Source: Astragalus membranaceus
Taxonomy: Eukaryota; Streptophyta; Magnoliopsida; Fabales; Fabaceae
NCBI GenBank assembly: GCA_039519185.1
Contig: CM076851.1
Span: 47,846,751-47,910,750 of the forward strand
Reading direction: 5' to 3'
DNA length: 64,000 nt
In this document: positions 36,579 to 47,257 of the stretch, in pieces
How the letters are laid out: the number at the start of each line of letters is the position of its first letter
How positions within the stretch are numbered: the stretch's first letter is position 1
Position numbers and translations under genes: made by a program
Notes under the pieces: model-generated
Seen by the model: the letters and a program-made list of their open reading frames with translations, nothing else
The model's database searches: none
Told to the model about the DNA's origin: nothing

Positions 36579-39213
36579 TGTAGCGACCGAAAAATCCGGA
36601 GGAGGGATTCTTCGAAGTTCTTGAATGAAGCCGCCACCAAAGTTTTAGTTTAAGGGCAAACATTGGAAAATCCCTATTGAGTGTACAAAGGGGTCTTGCG
36701 GACCAGATTTAGGCTCGGGAGTCGTTTATGCGTAGGGAAGGTATTAGCACCCTACGACATCCTTCCTAAGGAAGTTTACCTTTTAACTAAATGTGCAAGC
36801 GTTTATTAATTCAAAAATAATGTTTTTACCCTAATAATAATAATAAAAAAAGACTCGATAAACGGTTAGTTATTTTTATACTTTTTGAGAAAAATGAGAG
36901 AAATGAATATAAAGGAAAAAAAAATGGTTTTTTATTAGTGCAATTGACAGAGGTCGGCCGCCCTCTGGTCCTACGTATCTCCTGGTAGAGAATCAAATCG
37001 CACGTAGTTCTTGGTAGAAAATGTTTGTTGGTTGGTGTTTTTTAATATAGGGGTTTTAGGACTGTGTGATCTGTGTTGAAGGACTACTGGGGGTCTAAAG
37101 GAGCGCTGGGGCTCTGAAGGACCACAGTTCACTTATCCTAAAACGATGACTAACCCGGTCGTACGACCGACTTAATCCCCTACTTTGAAAATAAGATTTT
37201 TTATTTTTGAAATGAAAGAGATGTGTTTGCATTTTTTAATTTATAAATTATTTATTTTAAATAGGGATTTTAGGACCTGATCCGTAACGGCTCATTAGTG
37301 GCCTAAAAAGCAGACTAACCCGACTGTACAGTCGACTTAGTCCCCTATTCATATTTTGTGGTTTTTGTAAAAAAAATTAAGAAAGAAAGGTAATGGAAAT
37401 TGTTTATTTTTGCGCTTGACAGGGGCGTGGCCCTGCTCCTACGTATCTCCGGGTGGAGAATCAAAGGCTACGTAGTTCTGGGGTATACTAAATCAAGGCC
37501 CATACTCTTCATGAGAGAAAGGAACTGCCAGTTATAAAAGGGAGGTACTAATAGCGATTAGCCTTTATACATATTTCAAAAAAAATCAAACTGATAAAAA
37601 AAAAGGTTCAGACAAAATAGAAATAAAAGAAAGGGGAGGGGATCCACGATACTTGACTTATATTACTTAATAAAACAGAAGAGGAATAAAAATAATATAA
37701 GAGGATATTAAGAATAAGGATTGAAGAAAAAAAAAACCTAATGTGAGCCGCATCTAAATCTCAAGAGAGAGAACAGAAGAAGCTTGAGGGAGCGTGAGAA
37801 AACGAGAGAGCGAGGCCGAGAGAGGGAGCTTGCGGCTGAGGGAGAAAGAACGAAAGGGAGGGGAGAAAGAAGCTAGCGAGGGATGAACGGTGATGGCCAT
37901 GGGGGTTGAAAACGAGGAGGGAGCACAGTGTGACGACGACAATGGCGGAGGTTCGCCGGAGATGGTGGGGTGGAGGTGTTGGGTCGTGAGAAGAGGAACA
38001 TAGGTGATGAACTGAGAGTGATGGCGGGGTCTGAGAACAGATGATGAAACAGAGGGCGAGAGAGGGTTACGGCGACGGCGGAGGTCTCACCGGAGGGAAA
38101 GCCACCACGGGGGGTAACGTGGCAGCGCCGGCGTGCTACGATGGGTGGCGTACAACGGCCAAGGAGGGTCACGGTGGTGTACGCGATGGCAACGGAGGAG
38201 GACCACGGTGACAGAGGGGAGATCGACGGTGACAGAGGGGAGATCGACGGTGACGGTGGTGGGAAGAGAGAGAAACAGTGATGGTGGACGTTCGCCGGAG
38301 GTCACGGCTGCGACGGTGGTCACTTTGGCCGGAGATGGAGATGGCGATGATTAAAGTGGTGATGGGGATGAGTTTTCTCTTCATATTTCTACCCATAATC
38401 TATCTTATCTCCTCTCTTGCTTCTGTTTTCCTTTCCTCCACTCTCCTCCTATTTCATTTGGCTGAGTTGGGACTTAAATTGATGATGGTTGTTGGTTGTG
38501 GGTGGTTGCACTTTTGGTGCTTGATAAATTATCTATGAATCAGATGTGGGAGTACTAGGAAGGTAAACGATGGGTGTTAATGCTCTCTCCCCTCTCTTAA
38601 ATTTCTCTCTCGGCTTCCTCCCGTTTTTTCCTCCTCTAATTTGGTCCATGGTCTGTGTATTTTGTAGATAGTGGTGTGTGGTGTGTGGTGCATGTGATGT
38701 GTGCTGTTGTTTACTAGCTGTGAGAGAGAGGAGCACAAAAACTGGTGTGTAGTTGGTGTTTCTGTGTGCTTGTGTGGATGATCTGTTGGGCGTATAGGCG
38801 TTGCTGGTCTGGTGTGCTTGTTTTGGCACAACAAGTTTTTTTCACAATAAAGAGGTCTTTGCTTTGAATTATAAGAGGAAGAAGTATGTGTGGTGGAGGG
38901 ATTAGTGGAGACAAGGAACGGTACAACTACTGTAAAAGCAAATCTCAAGAAGCAAAAATGGAAACAAACAAAAAGCAAGAAAAAAGAATAAGTGGCCTAA
39001 TTCACAAAGAAGCTAGGGCGCATACTCCCTCTTTTTTTGTTTTACTCTTTTGCTTTTTTTTTGTCTCTAAATGTAATTATTTTGTAAACTTTGATTATTG
39101 TATTTATTGTAATGAAAAAAACTTGGACAGGTTTGACCATTCCACTCTTTATTTTAATTTTATTTCCTTTTTTGGATTTTTTTTAATTAGCCGGACAAAA
39201 TTAGGGTATGACA
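36579..39213 (-). repeat. Right (5') LTR of the LARD
   Basis: About 2,635 bp, over 99% identical by eye to 27528-30165. Differences are single bases and homopolymer lengths (for example 'tctgg' versus 'tccgg' near the edge). Confidence 0.95.
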
Positions 39214-40566
39214 ATGATTATATGTGTATGTGGTTGTCAATTGTTGCTCATTGATATGACCTGTGAAATTGTGCTCTGTATGTTGAATTTGAGTTGCCTG
39301 CTAAGTGCTCGAGTAATTGCGTAAACGATGTATTTTTGAACATATTATATAATTTGGTGTTGTTGATGAGATTGATGCATGATTTGATTGGTTGTGTTGC
39401 TCGAAACTGTAATCTGATGTGTTATGGGCGCATTGGGCGCCATATGAGCAGGTGATGTCTTGGGTGAATTTTGGTGGCTGAAGTGTGATGGTTGTTTGTG
39501 TTGTTGAATTCACTGTTTTGAGATGTTCTGACATAGGTTTAGTATTTCAGTAACTGAGAACGTTTTACTAATTGAAAAATTATGTGGTTTGTCATTTCGA
39601 AAACTTGATTGAATGCTTGTTAATTTGACGCTGGTTTGGTTGCGTTTAGAGCTGTGAAGATCGAGTTATGAATTCCACAAGTTAGGGTAATATTCTGGAA
39701 GCATTCTGGACATAGGTGCGGTATTTTTAAAACTGGGAACTTTCTGTTCGTCAAAAAATTATGGGATTTTTTTGTTAGAAAACCGACTTAATTTTGGTCA
39801 CTTTGGCACTGGTTTGGTTAAATTTGGAGTTGTGTAGCTCGAGTTATGAGCGTCCCAAGTCAGGTCAAATTTCTGGACTTAAACTAGGTATAGGTTCAGT
39901 GTTTCAGGTCTTGCGTCTTCAATTGAACTCTGATTTGAACGATTCTTTTTCCATTAGAAACTATACTCAAATTTATTTTGTTAAGGCTAAGGTTTTGTTC
40001 CGTTTGGTCAAGTGTAAGTCAGTTTAGAGTGATTTGAAGTGGAAGGACAGAATCTGTCCAGTCTGGGAACCATTCGGGTTGTTTCTAAAAACTGTACTAA
40101 CTAGCTCATTATTTTGAAACTTTAAATATATGTTCAGAAACTACACATCTGTAGCTTTCCAACAAGTGGTCTTTTGTAATTTTTCGATGTCGTTTACTAT
40201 TTTAACTAATTCGCCGAAGTCTGGCTGCCGTGTTCGCGTAGCCCAGGGTGTCGCTGTTGTTCCCAAATTTGTTTTTTTAAATATCTTTTGACTCGGGTGT
40301 CCGTCTTAGGTGGTTCAAAGTGCGTTACGACGCTCATTTAATTGTCTATCTGTTTGTCCAGGCCAAAACGAAAACTTAATATTTTTCCCCGGTCGTTTCT
40401 GAAAGTCCCAAGTGACTGTGTACTAGTTGTTGTTTGGATTGGAAATCGCTACTGTTCCTTTTAAATAAAATGTTGGTGTTCTTCATGAGACTAAGGTACT
40501 GTTCCTTGTATTTTTTAAATGGTGTTGTCACGGTGAAAGTAATGTGTTGTGTAACAGTGTGGTATG

Positions 40567-40567
<1 letters not shown>

Positions 40568-40617
<50 letters not shown>
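40568..40617. repeat. (TA)n microsatellite
   Basis: About 25 TA units within the right part of the solo LTR. Confidence 0.95.
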
Positions 40618-40619
<2 letters not shown>

Positions 40620-41550
40620 TGTATATTATTATTGGTGAATGGGGACTGTGATCCTCTTTTGGGTGTTGGTGAATAAACAAACTGTTGGTGAATATGCTAT
40701 GGCATACTTTTATTTGGTGATTCTGGTGTGTGATGCATTGTCATGGTGTCGCATAATCATATGCATGATTTTTGGTGAATAGGCTTCGGCCTCAGGCTTC
40801 GGCCTTATTATAAATTTTGGTGAATGCCCTCAAGGCTCATTTTTGGTGATGGATCCACATGCATATGCCCGTGGAGTTTTGGGTTGCATCTCATACATTA
40901 AACATACAGTTGGTGAATGTTTTGGTGATTATTTATTTGGTGATTGTTTGGTGATTACTTTTATTTGGTGATTGTTTGGTGAATATTTAGTTGGTGATGA
41001 ATTGGTGATTAATTTCGGTTGATGGAAGTGGTGATTAAAGTGAATATTGCTGTAATTGATGTAGTCCTGTATCTGTACATACTACTCCTTATGTACTTTA
41101 TTATAGGGTTTGAGACTCACCCCTTTTTGTTGATTTTTACTTTACAGGTAACCGTACTTGAAGGCTTTGACCTTCATTCCCTTGAGTTCGAGTCGCTCTG
41201 ATACGTAGCACCTGGGGGGCGTCTTATTAGATAGTGATTTTGTCTTGTACGACTTGTTGGATTTTATTTTAACGTTGTAACTGTATTTTTTAGTAATGGC
41301 CCGCCCATGATGCCACGTAATGATTTTAATTTAAGTTAAACAATTGACGTATTTTTGAAGTAAATGTAGCATTCCGTTTCGAAAAAAAAAATAATTTGTG
41401 CACTCTGATAATTGTTATAAATGAAAGGGGTAGAAACGGGTGTTACAAAGACTCTGTTTGAATTCATGAAAACATAAACCAAACCATAAAACTAAACCCA
41501 CATCAACCTAAGTTAATAATTACTCGACTACAAATAGAACAATAACTTAC

Positions 41551-41617
41551 CAGATCCTTGTAGTCCCTATCAGAATACATCTTCCAATAACTGCCTTCTC
41601 ACACGCCCACTTGATAC
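41551..41617 (-). pseudogene. Exon-like segment, unidentified
   Basis: 67 bases between a good acceptor ('tgcag') and donor ('gtaagt') on the captured-gene strand. One frame reads SYWKMYSDRDYKDL; I cannot assign it. It may belong to the same source gene as the EDR2-like piece next to it. Confidence 0.3.
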
Positions 41618-41905
41618 CTGCAGCCAGAAAATAGATTATCGCTAGTAGGCTAGAAATAGCTAAATGCGACAGAGAAGATATGAAACAGCTTTATAGACAT
41701 ATAAGTAAACCGAGGCAATCTAGTTAGTTATAACTACCTAGCTTTATAGATTATCTGTACATTAATGATTAGCTGCACATCAGTTTATATACAAGTCAAT
41801 GATGAATGGACACTACAAGAAATAGCAGAAATAGTTGAAGCTGCTAATGGGGTACAGAGTAAGGCCGGTTTCTGTCTCTCACCAAAAATATCAATGAAGA
41901 CTTAC

Positions 41906-42030
41906 TCTGATCTAGAGGGATCAAGAGACATAAGAGTATGGAAAATGGCCTCTGAAGTTCCATCAACAACACCAACTGCCATTATTGCTGGATGATCACC
42001 CCAATGCCTTCCACGGGGTAGGACATGCAA
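41906..42030 (-). pseudogene. Captured EDR2-like START-domain exon
   Basis: The minus strand encodes GRHWGDHPAIMAVGVVDGTS and continues EAIFHTLMSLDPSRSE, then a donor ga/gtaagt. This matches the start of the START domain in plant ENHANCED DISEASE RESISTANCE 2-like lipid-binding proteins (family recalled from memory). Only one exon is visible, and its upstream end is not clean. Confidence 0.7.
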
Positions 42031-42082
42031 TCTTCAAGTTTGACAAAACAACAGAAAAGCGGAGAACAATGAAGATAATTAC

Positions 42083-42358
42083 CCTCCATCTAAATGCTCC
42101 TTGAATATCCGTCAAATGCTCGACAAAGTTCTAGGATGGTGTATAGTTGAGCCTGAAACAGATATTAACATTAAGCATATATTCAAGAGGACATCAAAGA
42201 AAGAACTTTACTCGTCAAAGAAATCATCAAAAACAGCCTACCCCAGCATCAAGAGCAATAGGTCTCCCAAGATGATCCATCTCTGATTCAAGTTCCTCAA
42301 TGCTTTTGTTTATTAAAGATGTTATACTAGGTATCCTTGCCCCAATTACTGACTCCAA
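42083..42358 (-). pseudogene. Captured dynamin-related protein 1 (DRP1) exons
   Basis: Two exons with intact GT-AG borders. Exon 42358-42242 encodes 39 codons including ARIPSITSLINKSIEELESE and LGRPIALDAG. Exon 42152-42083 gives AQLYTILELCRAFD, then IFKEHLDGG in a shifted frame, because one base is missing near 42110. This is part of the middle domain of plant DRP1 (phragmoplastin), a GTPase of membrane scission. With no GTPase domain it cannot act as one. Confidence 0.85.
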
Positions 42359-42717
42359 CTACAGAAATAAGGCATCAGTTGCATTTCAAATGAAAAAAAG
42401 TCTTGCAGTAAACATGAAACAGTGGTAGATGATTCAAGAAAAATGTAAATTCCCTAACATATTATTTGATTAGTTAGAAAGTAGATACCACTTCACTTCC
42501 ATTAATTACAAACAATCCCTCAAAAAATTCAAAGATTCTCATTGTGATATGAAACTATTCTTTTTAGGTAATCACATTCCAAATTAAGGAGAAGTACTCC
42601 AATGCCTTTCTTGGATTTGGCTCTGAAGATGTAAGACATGATATGAAACTATTTCATTATAAATATCAAAAGCAACAAAGTTCATAAGAGGTGTTGCAAA
42701 CTGGCCCACTGACCTAC

Positions 42718-43010
42718 ATTATTAAGAGGTGTTGTAGTTGCCAGTCCGGGATTTGGCACTGAAGCACCACTGGGTGGGAAGGCTGCAAAATCGCCAACAC
42801 TTGCCGCTCCAAAAGCAGAAGTAAGAGCTGCTTCTGGAATAGGACCTGAAGGTAAAACAAATGAGTCAGCAGTTTTTGGTAATTTATCACATTGCCACTA
42901 GAAGTAGCTGTTACAAAAAGTGTATCACCTTGGACTCCAGAAACATGAGCAGGAAAAGATGCTGAAACGGACAACTGGGACAGCCTAGATTCGAGGGGAT
43001 TTAAATAGTA
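42718..43010 (-). pseudogene. Captured exon pair of an unidentified gene
   Basis: Exons 43010-42891 and 42845-42718 have correct borders and open frames: YYLNPLESRLSQLSVSASFP with HVSGVQGD, then GPIPEAALTSAFGAASVGDF and a P/S-rich end. I do not recognise the protein. Confidence 0.5.
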
Positions 43011-43090
43011 CTGGTGGGAAGAAAAAAGTTCTAATCATCACAAGTAAAGGATAGCATATGTATATTTATGTTTAAAAAGTATGCAGTTAC

Positions 43091-43346
43091 CTTTACATCA
43101 GAGGAGAAGTTTGTGACAATCTTCTTATATCCTGCTTTCTTTAAATGAAAATTCATCCATCTCAACAAGATTTTTTCTGGTGGTGGACTCATCAACTCTT
43201 CCATGTCCTGTTATTTCAAAAATATGGCGCCAACAAATACAACAATGATGAGAAGTATGAAAAGATAATGAAAAAAGGTAACTTACATTACTATCATCAA
43301 CCAATTGCAACAGTTGAGGAGTTTTCTTAAGGTTCAGATCAGCCAA
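43091..43346 (-). pseudogene. Captured fimbrin exons
   Basis: Exon to 43287 encodes DLNLKKTPQLLQLVDDSN. Exon 43207-43091 encodes MEELMSPPPEKILLRWMNFH, LKKAGYKKIVTNFSSDVK. This is the calponin-homology region of plant fimbrin, an actin-bundling protein, with matching splice sites. It is a fragment without actin-bundling capacity. Confidence 0.8.
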
Positions 43347-44140
43347 TATATAATTGAATCTAATTTAGCACCAGCATTAGCAATGTCAAAAGTTTTTGTT
43401 GACTACATTCAATCCAGAAGTAGGATGCACAAATCATTGAGCATTTACCATAATACCAAGACATATACACATCACATATTCACCAACTCTTCTCAGAGCA
43501 CCACAAATAAAACTAGTCATAAAAGTTCACGTTCAAAGAATGGAGATGAAATGGATCATAGACATTCTTAACTAGAGAGATATTCATCAAAAAACAGAAA
43601 AAAAACATGCTAGCACAAAGCAATTCATGTCCTCCAACACATAAGTAAAAAAAATTCCAATCCACTTGTCTTGATGGGTAACCAGGCCATATATTAGTTA
43701 TACATTAAAATCATGAAATTCCATTGAAAAATTAACATTTAGAAATTGCACCTCCTCTCACTGACTTCCCATCTGCTAGCATTTGTTTTCCCTGACTTCA
43801 TTCCATGTCATGGACCCATGGCAACAACAAAACCAAGCACAACAGATTGCAAAATCCTGAGAATCAACCAAGCACAAAAAATCAGTCAATGATTTGTACT
43901 TAAAATACACAATGGTTGTCATTGTCAACCCCCTTTTCGTTTATAGATGGCTATTGGCTATCCAAGTATGGGATAAGCGCTTCAATTGGTATGGAAATAA
44001 TACCAATATCACACTTTCAGAACACAAAACTCTATTCAAGTAGATTGAAAAGAAAGGTAAATCTAAACCTATTGATTCACCACCTAACACATTGCCAATA
44101 ATCCAATAATGAAATTTAAATCCAAATGCTACCTGTAGAC
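43347..44140. other. CACTA-2 interior without recognised exons
   Basis: About 800 A/T-rich bases between the fimbrin and DNAJC17-like pieces. No exon could be supported. Confidence 0.4.
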
Positions 44141-44734
44141 ATAAATGTTTTTAGAAATACTAGATCAAACTTATGTTTAATAAGATTTACTCCTCTTGTC
44201 AGGTTCCCTAAACTTTGGAGCACCGTAAGGATCTGCTCCCAATCCCAGTTTAAGAGGCAAAACCAACAACAGATTTGTAATACGGCCAATCACACTTCCA
44301 ATTGCAGCAACCTGGAAATAAAGCCACAATAACATATCCGCAAATCACATAGACAATCATTCAAATACAAATAGCACTATATCAACAAAAGTAACAACAA
44401 AGCCTTATCCACTGGACACCATTAAAAACACTACCAGAAATCAAATTTTCAATAAGCCATCGTGTTTTCAAACCTCCTCTAAAGTCTAAACCTTTTAATA
44501 AATAAAAAATTAAATGAACTCTAACTTACAACTCCTTCTTCGTTTTCCATGACAACGAGTGCAGAATCCCTCTTCCGACTCCCTTTGATGACCACATCTT
44601 CAACATCATCAAACTTGACGAGTTCATAGAAAAGTGAAAGGAACCTTGACGAGAAGCTTAAGGTAGATATAATTGGACTTTGGTGCTATTCGCTTGGTCT
44701 TTTTGCTCTTACCCCCAGCCTTAAGATCGATCCC
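44141..44734 (-). pseudogene. Captured chimera: eL18 exon joined to DNAJC17-like exons
   Basis: After an acceptor (cag at 44735-44737) the minus strand reads GIDLKAGGKSKKTKRIAPKS, then IYLKLLVK, the N-terminus of ribosomal protein eL18 lacking only its Met. Without an intron it continues into ELVKFDDVEDVVIKGSRKR, SALVVMENEEGV, which resembles the RRM of plant DNAJC17-like DnaJ proteins, with a donor near 44533. A further exon (44315-44145) reads AAIGSVIGRITNLLLVLPLK, ending DPYGAPKFREPDKRSKSY. A stop lies between the two source genes. The eL18 call is strong; the DNAJC17 call is moderate. Confidence 0.65.
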
Positions 44735-44860
44735 CTGCGTATCAAACTCAAATGAAAATGTAGACAATTTTGGTAAATTAAATCAAAGCCAAACATGGAA
44801 AAATGATTTGCTTCATAACAGGGAAACGAAAATTAGGGAAAGATAGTAGAGAGAGTACTT

Positions 44861-45165
44861 ACCTTTCGGTGGCCAGAGAAATGCGTAGCTGGCGGCGCGC
44901 TGGTTGCGCGACTGAGGGTGGAGGCCAGAGTAGGGTTTGGGGAAATGTGAGGTTAGGGTTTCGCCGGATTTGAGGAGAACAAGGGAGGTGAGGACGACGG
45001 TGTGACGGTGAGGAGTGTGGGCGGAGTGGTGATTGAGTGGGTGGTGGTGATTGAGAGTGAGGAGGTCAAGAGAGTTAGTGAGAGAGATGGAGTTTTGAGT
45101 GAGACAAGAAAAAGAAAGAATGAAGGACGTTTGAGGGAGAAGAAAGAATAAATCCAATGGATACA
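44861..45165 (-). pseudogene. Captured 5' exon or leader
   Basis: An open minus-strand stretch from the subterminal repeats to a good donor ('cgaaag/gtaagtac', near 44861). The GC-rich, C/T-rich character is like a plant 5' UTR. It may be the untranslated leader that belongs with the eL18 exon and could drive a chimeric transcript through the captured exons. Confidence 0.4.
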
Positions 45166-45335
45166 ACGTTTCCGACGGAACTTTTTGCAATACCGAGGGA
45201 ACTTTCCATCGGAAATTAGCGAGGGATCTAAATTCCCTCGGAAATATAAGCGGGAAATGCATTAAACACGTAGCGAGGGAATTATCCGTCGGAAACGAAG
45301 ATATTAGCGACCAAAAAAAATCCCTCGGAAATATG
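45165..45335. repeat. Right subterminal repeats of CACTA-2
   Basis: Copies of TCCGACGGAA, TCCCTCGGAAA and related words in both orientations, matching the left end. Confidence 0.85.
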
Positions 45336-45365
45336 TGGTATGTAAATTAGCACATTCTTGTAGTG

Positions 45366-45560
45366 TTAACGTTCGGTGCTCAATATAAAAAAAATTAATT
45401 ATATGAATGCGCAAAATTTGTTTTGGTGAAAACAAAGTCAAAACAAAATATGTAAAGTTCAATGCTAAGTAGTGTGTTTTTTTTTATATTTAGTGTTCGT
45501 AAAAAAAAATTATCTATTCAAATATGTTATGTAGTGTGTTGTTCTGTGAGATCTTATGTA
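45366..45560. repeat. ~130 bp tandem repeat (right block)
   Basis: Continues the array interrupted at 25160: 'ttcggtgctcaatat', 'gaatgcgcaaaatttgtttt' and 'aatgctaagtagtgtgtttt' match the last units on the left side. Confidence 0.85.
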
Positions 45561-45905
45561 ATGTGATAATGGGTTAAACTAAAGTTATTTGATTATCATT
45601 TGTTGTCTATATTTTAATGGATCAATTTCATTTGTGTGCTGATTTTATAAAAAAAAATTAACTGTTTGAATTACTTATGTTTGAATTATAAATTACTATG
45701 CTACCTTATTTCCATGAACTATTACTTATGTTTGAATTATAAATTATATTCCTGTTAATTTGTGTTCTAATTTTTAATTTATAAATCAAATTTTAATATC
45801 ACAACAATTAAGTACTCGTTAAAGCTTTGGCCCCGTGGATCGGACGGGTCCCGGCGCTAGTGTTACCAACTTCACATGGCACCTAGTATTTAGCTTTCTC
45901 AAATT

Positions 45906-45966
<61 letters not shown>

Positions 45967-46128
45967 GCCTGAAATGTACACATGAAATGTCCTATCTTGT
46001 GCCAATTTGAGGAAGATTCAAGTTGTATTTCAGTTTTTGCTTATTTATTTATTGTCTAGGTGAAATATTATATTTTTTTGACGTGTTAGATGAAATATTA
46101 TTTAATTGTGCTCTTATAGATTATTATT
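45561..46128. other. A/T-rich spacer
   Basis: No gene is recognised. It contains a (TA)n run at about 45909-45963. Confidence 0.5.
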
Positions 46129-46551
46129 TGTTTCAGATCGGCCCAAGAGGCCTAATCTACATTAGGAACGGCCCAATTCGACAAGGGATCCGGCCCAACA
46201 AACAAGCCATCACGCGGAATCAAGATCAACGGATCAAGCTACAGCGCCCCGATCCAACGGCTCCGGATCGGGCGAGACCTGCGGAGTCCCCTGGCCCGCG
46301 TCTATAAATACGGGTCTGCCCACCATATTCATGTACGCTTCGCTCACTTGTACCTCTCATTGACTTCTGATTGCTGACTTAGGCATCGGAGTGTCTGCAG
46401 GTACCTGACCCCCTGAGTCCAACCTTGGAAGGAGACAACGCTGACGGAAACCACCTCGGAAGATCCCGATCCTCAGAACAATCGTCCGACCTTGATCAAG
46501 GAAGCAGACTTTCACAAAACACGGGATACCGACCGCAGATTCCGGATCCCA
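46129..46551 (+). repeat. 5' LTR of the Tat-like element
   Basis: Starts TGTTTCAG, with TATA-like 'tctataaatacggg' near 46300; ends GGATCCCA. Confidence 0.85.
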
Positions 46552-46740
46552 CGAGGTCCGTGGCTCGCTGACCTCTCCCACGAGGTCGGGCCTAACGTGA
46601 CTCGCTGACCTATCCCACAAGGTCGGGTCTATCATGGCTCACAAACATCCACCGCGAGGTCGGATCTAGCATAGCCCATTGACTCCATCATGAGGTCGAG
46701 CCTATCAAACCACAAGGTCAAGACCAACATAGTTTGCTAC
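46552..46740. repeat. ~42 bp tandem repeats after the 5' LTR
   Basis: Four to five diverged copies of 'cacgaggtcggg' followed by 'ctcgctgacct'. They begin where the primer-binding site should be, so that site is lost or altered. Confidence 0.7.
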
Positions 46741-47257
46741 GCAGCCTTTCATGAACACAATTGACGAACGCCATTCCCACTCTCTGAACCCCTGTTCGGA
46801 GACTGTCTTGGTCTCTGGAGGCATCTTTTAGGCTCCTATACCCCGACTCAATACAATCGACCTGCTCATTTTAGGGACACGGTTCGTCAAACTCGAAGCT
46901 CAACACCAAAGAGGACCGACCCCAAGGTACACAGGAGAAAATAAAACGAGAAAGAAACATAGTAAAATTCAAGCTCGGCGATCAGCACAATAAAGGAAAG
47001 GAAAATTTATACATGGACAGTGCCACTAGTGTACATTACAATTTAAAGGTGGCACCAACAACAAAACCAAAGCCACCGCAGCAAAACAAAGATACAAATA
47101 CAAAGTTTAAGGATCCAGAGCATATCATCAGGTTCCCGTGGCTTGACAATCCTCCCCGCCGAGCGATGTGAGAAGGCTGTGCCAACGAAACGTCGAGCCC
47201 AAGATGCAGCACATCCACTTGGGCAAGTGCATTGTTGAAAGAGACGACAGCTATAGC
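46741..47257. other. Non-coding internal region of the Tat-like element
   Basis: No domain is recognised. It includes the downstream (3') side of the antisense gene. Confidence 0.4.

Larger units (their letters stand above)
27528..39213 (-). mobile_element. Long-LTR, non-coding retrotransposon (LARD-like, Tat/Ogre-type ends)
   Basis: Two ~2.64 kb LTRs (27528-30165 and 36579-39213) enclose 6.4 kb. The 5 bp duplication ATGAT is at 27523-27527 and 39214-39218. Orientation is minus: next to the right LTR the minus strand reads TGGCGACTTCACTGGGG, a primer site of the type used by Tat/Ogre elements, and next to the left LTR it has the purine tract AAAGAGGGGCAGC. The LTR begins TGTCATACCCTAATTTTGTC on that strand. 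No gag or pol motif is found inside. LTRs differ by roughly a dozen bases, so insertion is recent. Confidence 0.9.
26944..41447. mobile_element. Solo LTR nested in CACTA-2, itself split by the LARD
   Basis: Starts TGTAACACCC and ends GGGTGTTACA (10 bp inverted ends), flanked by the 5 bp duplication AAGAC (26939-26943 and 41448-41452). Without the LARD at 27528-39213 it is about 2.8 kb. TGTAACACCCC ends are seen in some Ty3/gypsy chromovirus LTRs, so a Tekay-like origin is possible. No second LTR or internal region is present. Confidence 0.75.
25161..45365 (-). mobile_element. CACTA transposon 2, gene-capturing (Pack-CACTA), 20.2 kb with nested insertions
   Basis: Ends are CACTACAAGAAT and ATTCTTGTAGTG, a perfect 12 bp inversion, flanked by the 3 bp duplication TTA (25158-25160 and 45366-45368). 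Both ends carry subterminal words 'ttccgacgga' and 'tccctcggaaa'. Without the nested solo LTR and LARD it is about 5.7 kb. I see no transposase. Its minus strand carries exon-like pieces of at least six host genes. Removing it and one TTA rejoins a tandem-repeat unit that matches its neighbour at 24985-25063, direct evidence that the borders are right. Confidence 0.93.

Noticed and set aside
41811..41830. CACTACAAGAAA word within CACTA-2
   Set aside because: It resembles a CACTA end, but no subterminal repeats or matching second end with a 3 bp duplication are nearby; probably chance.
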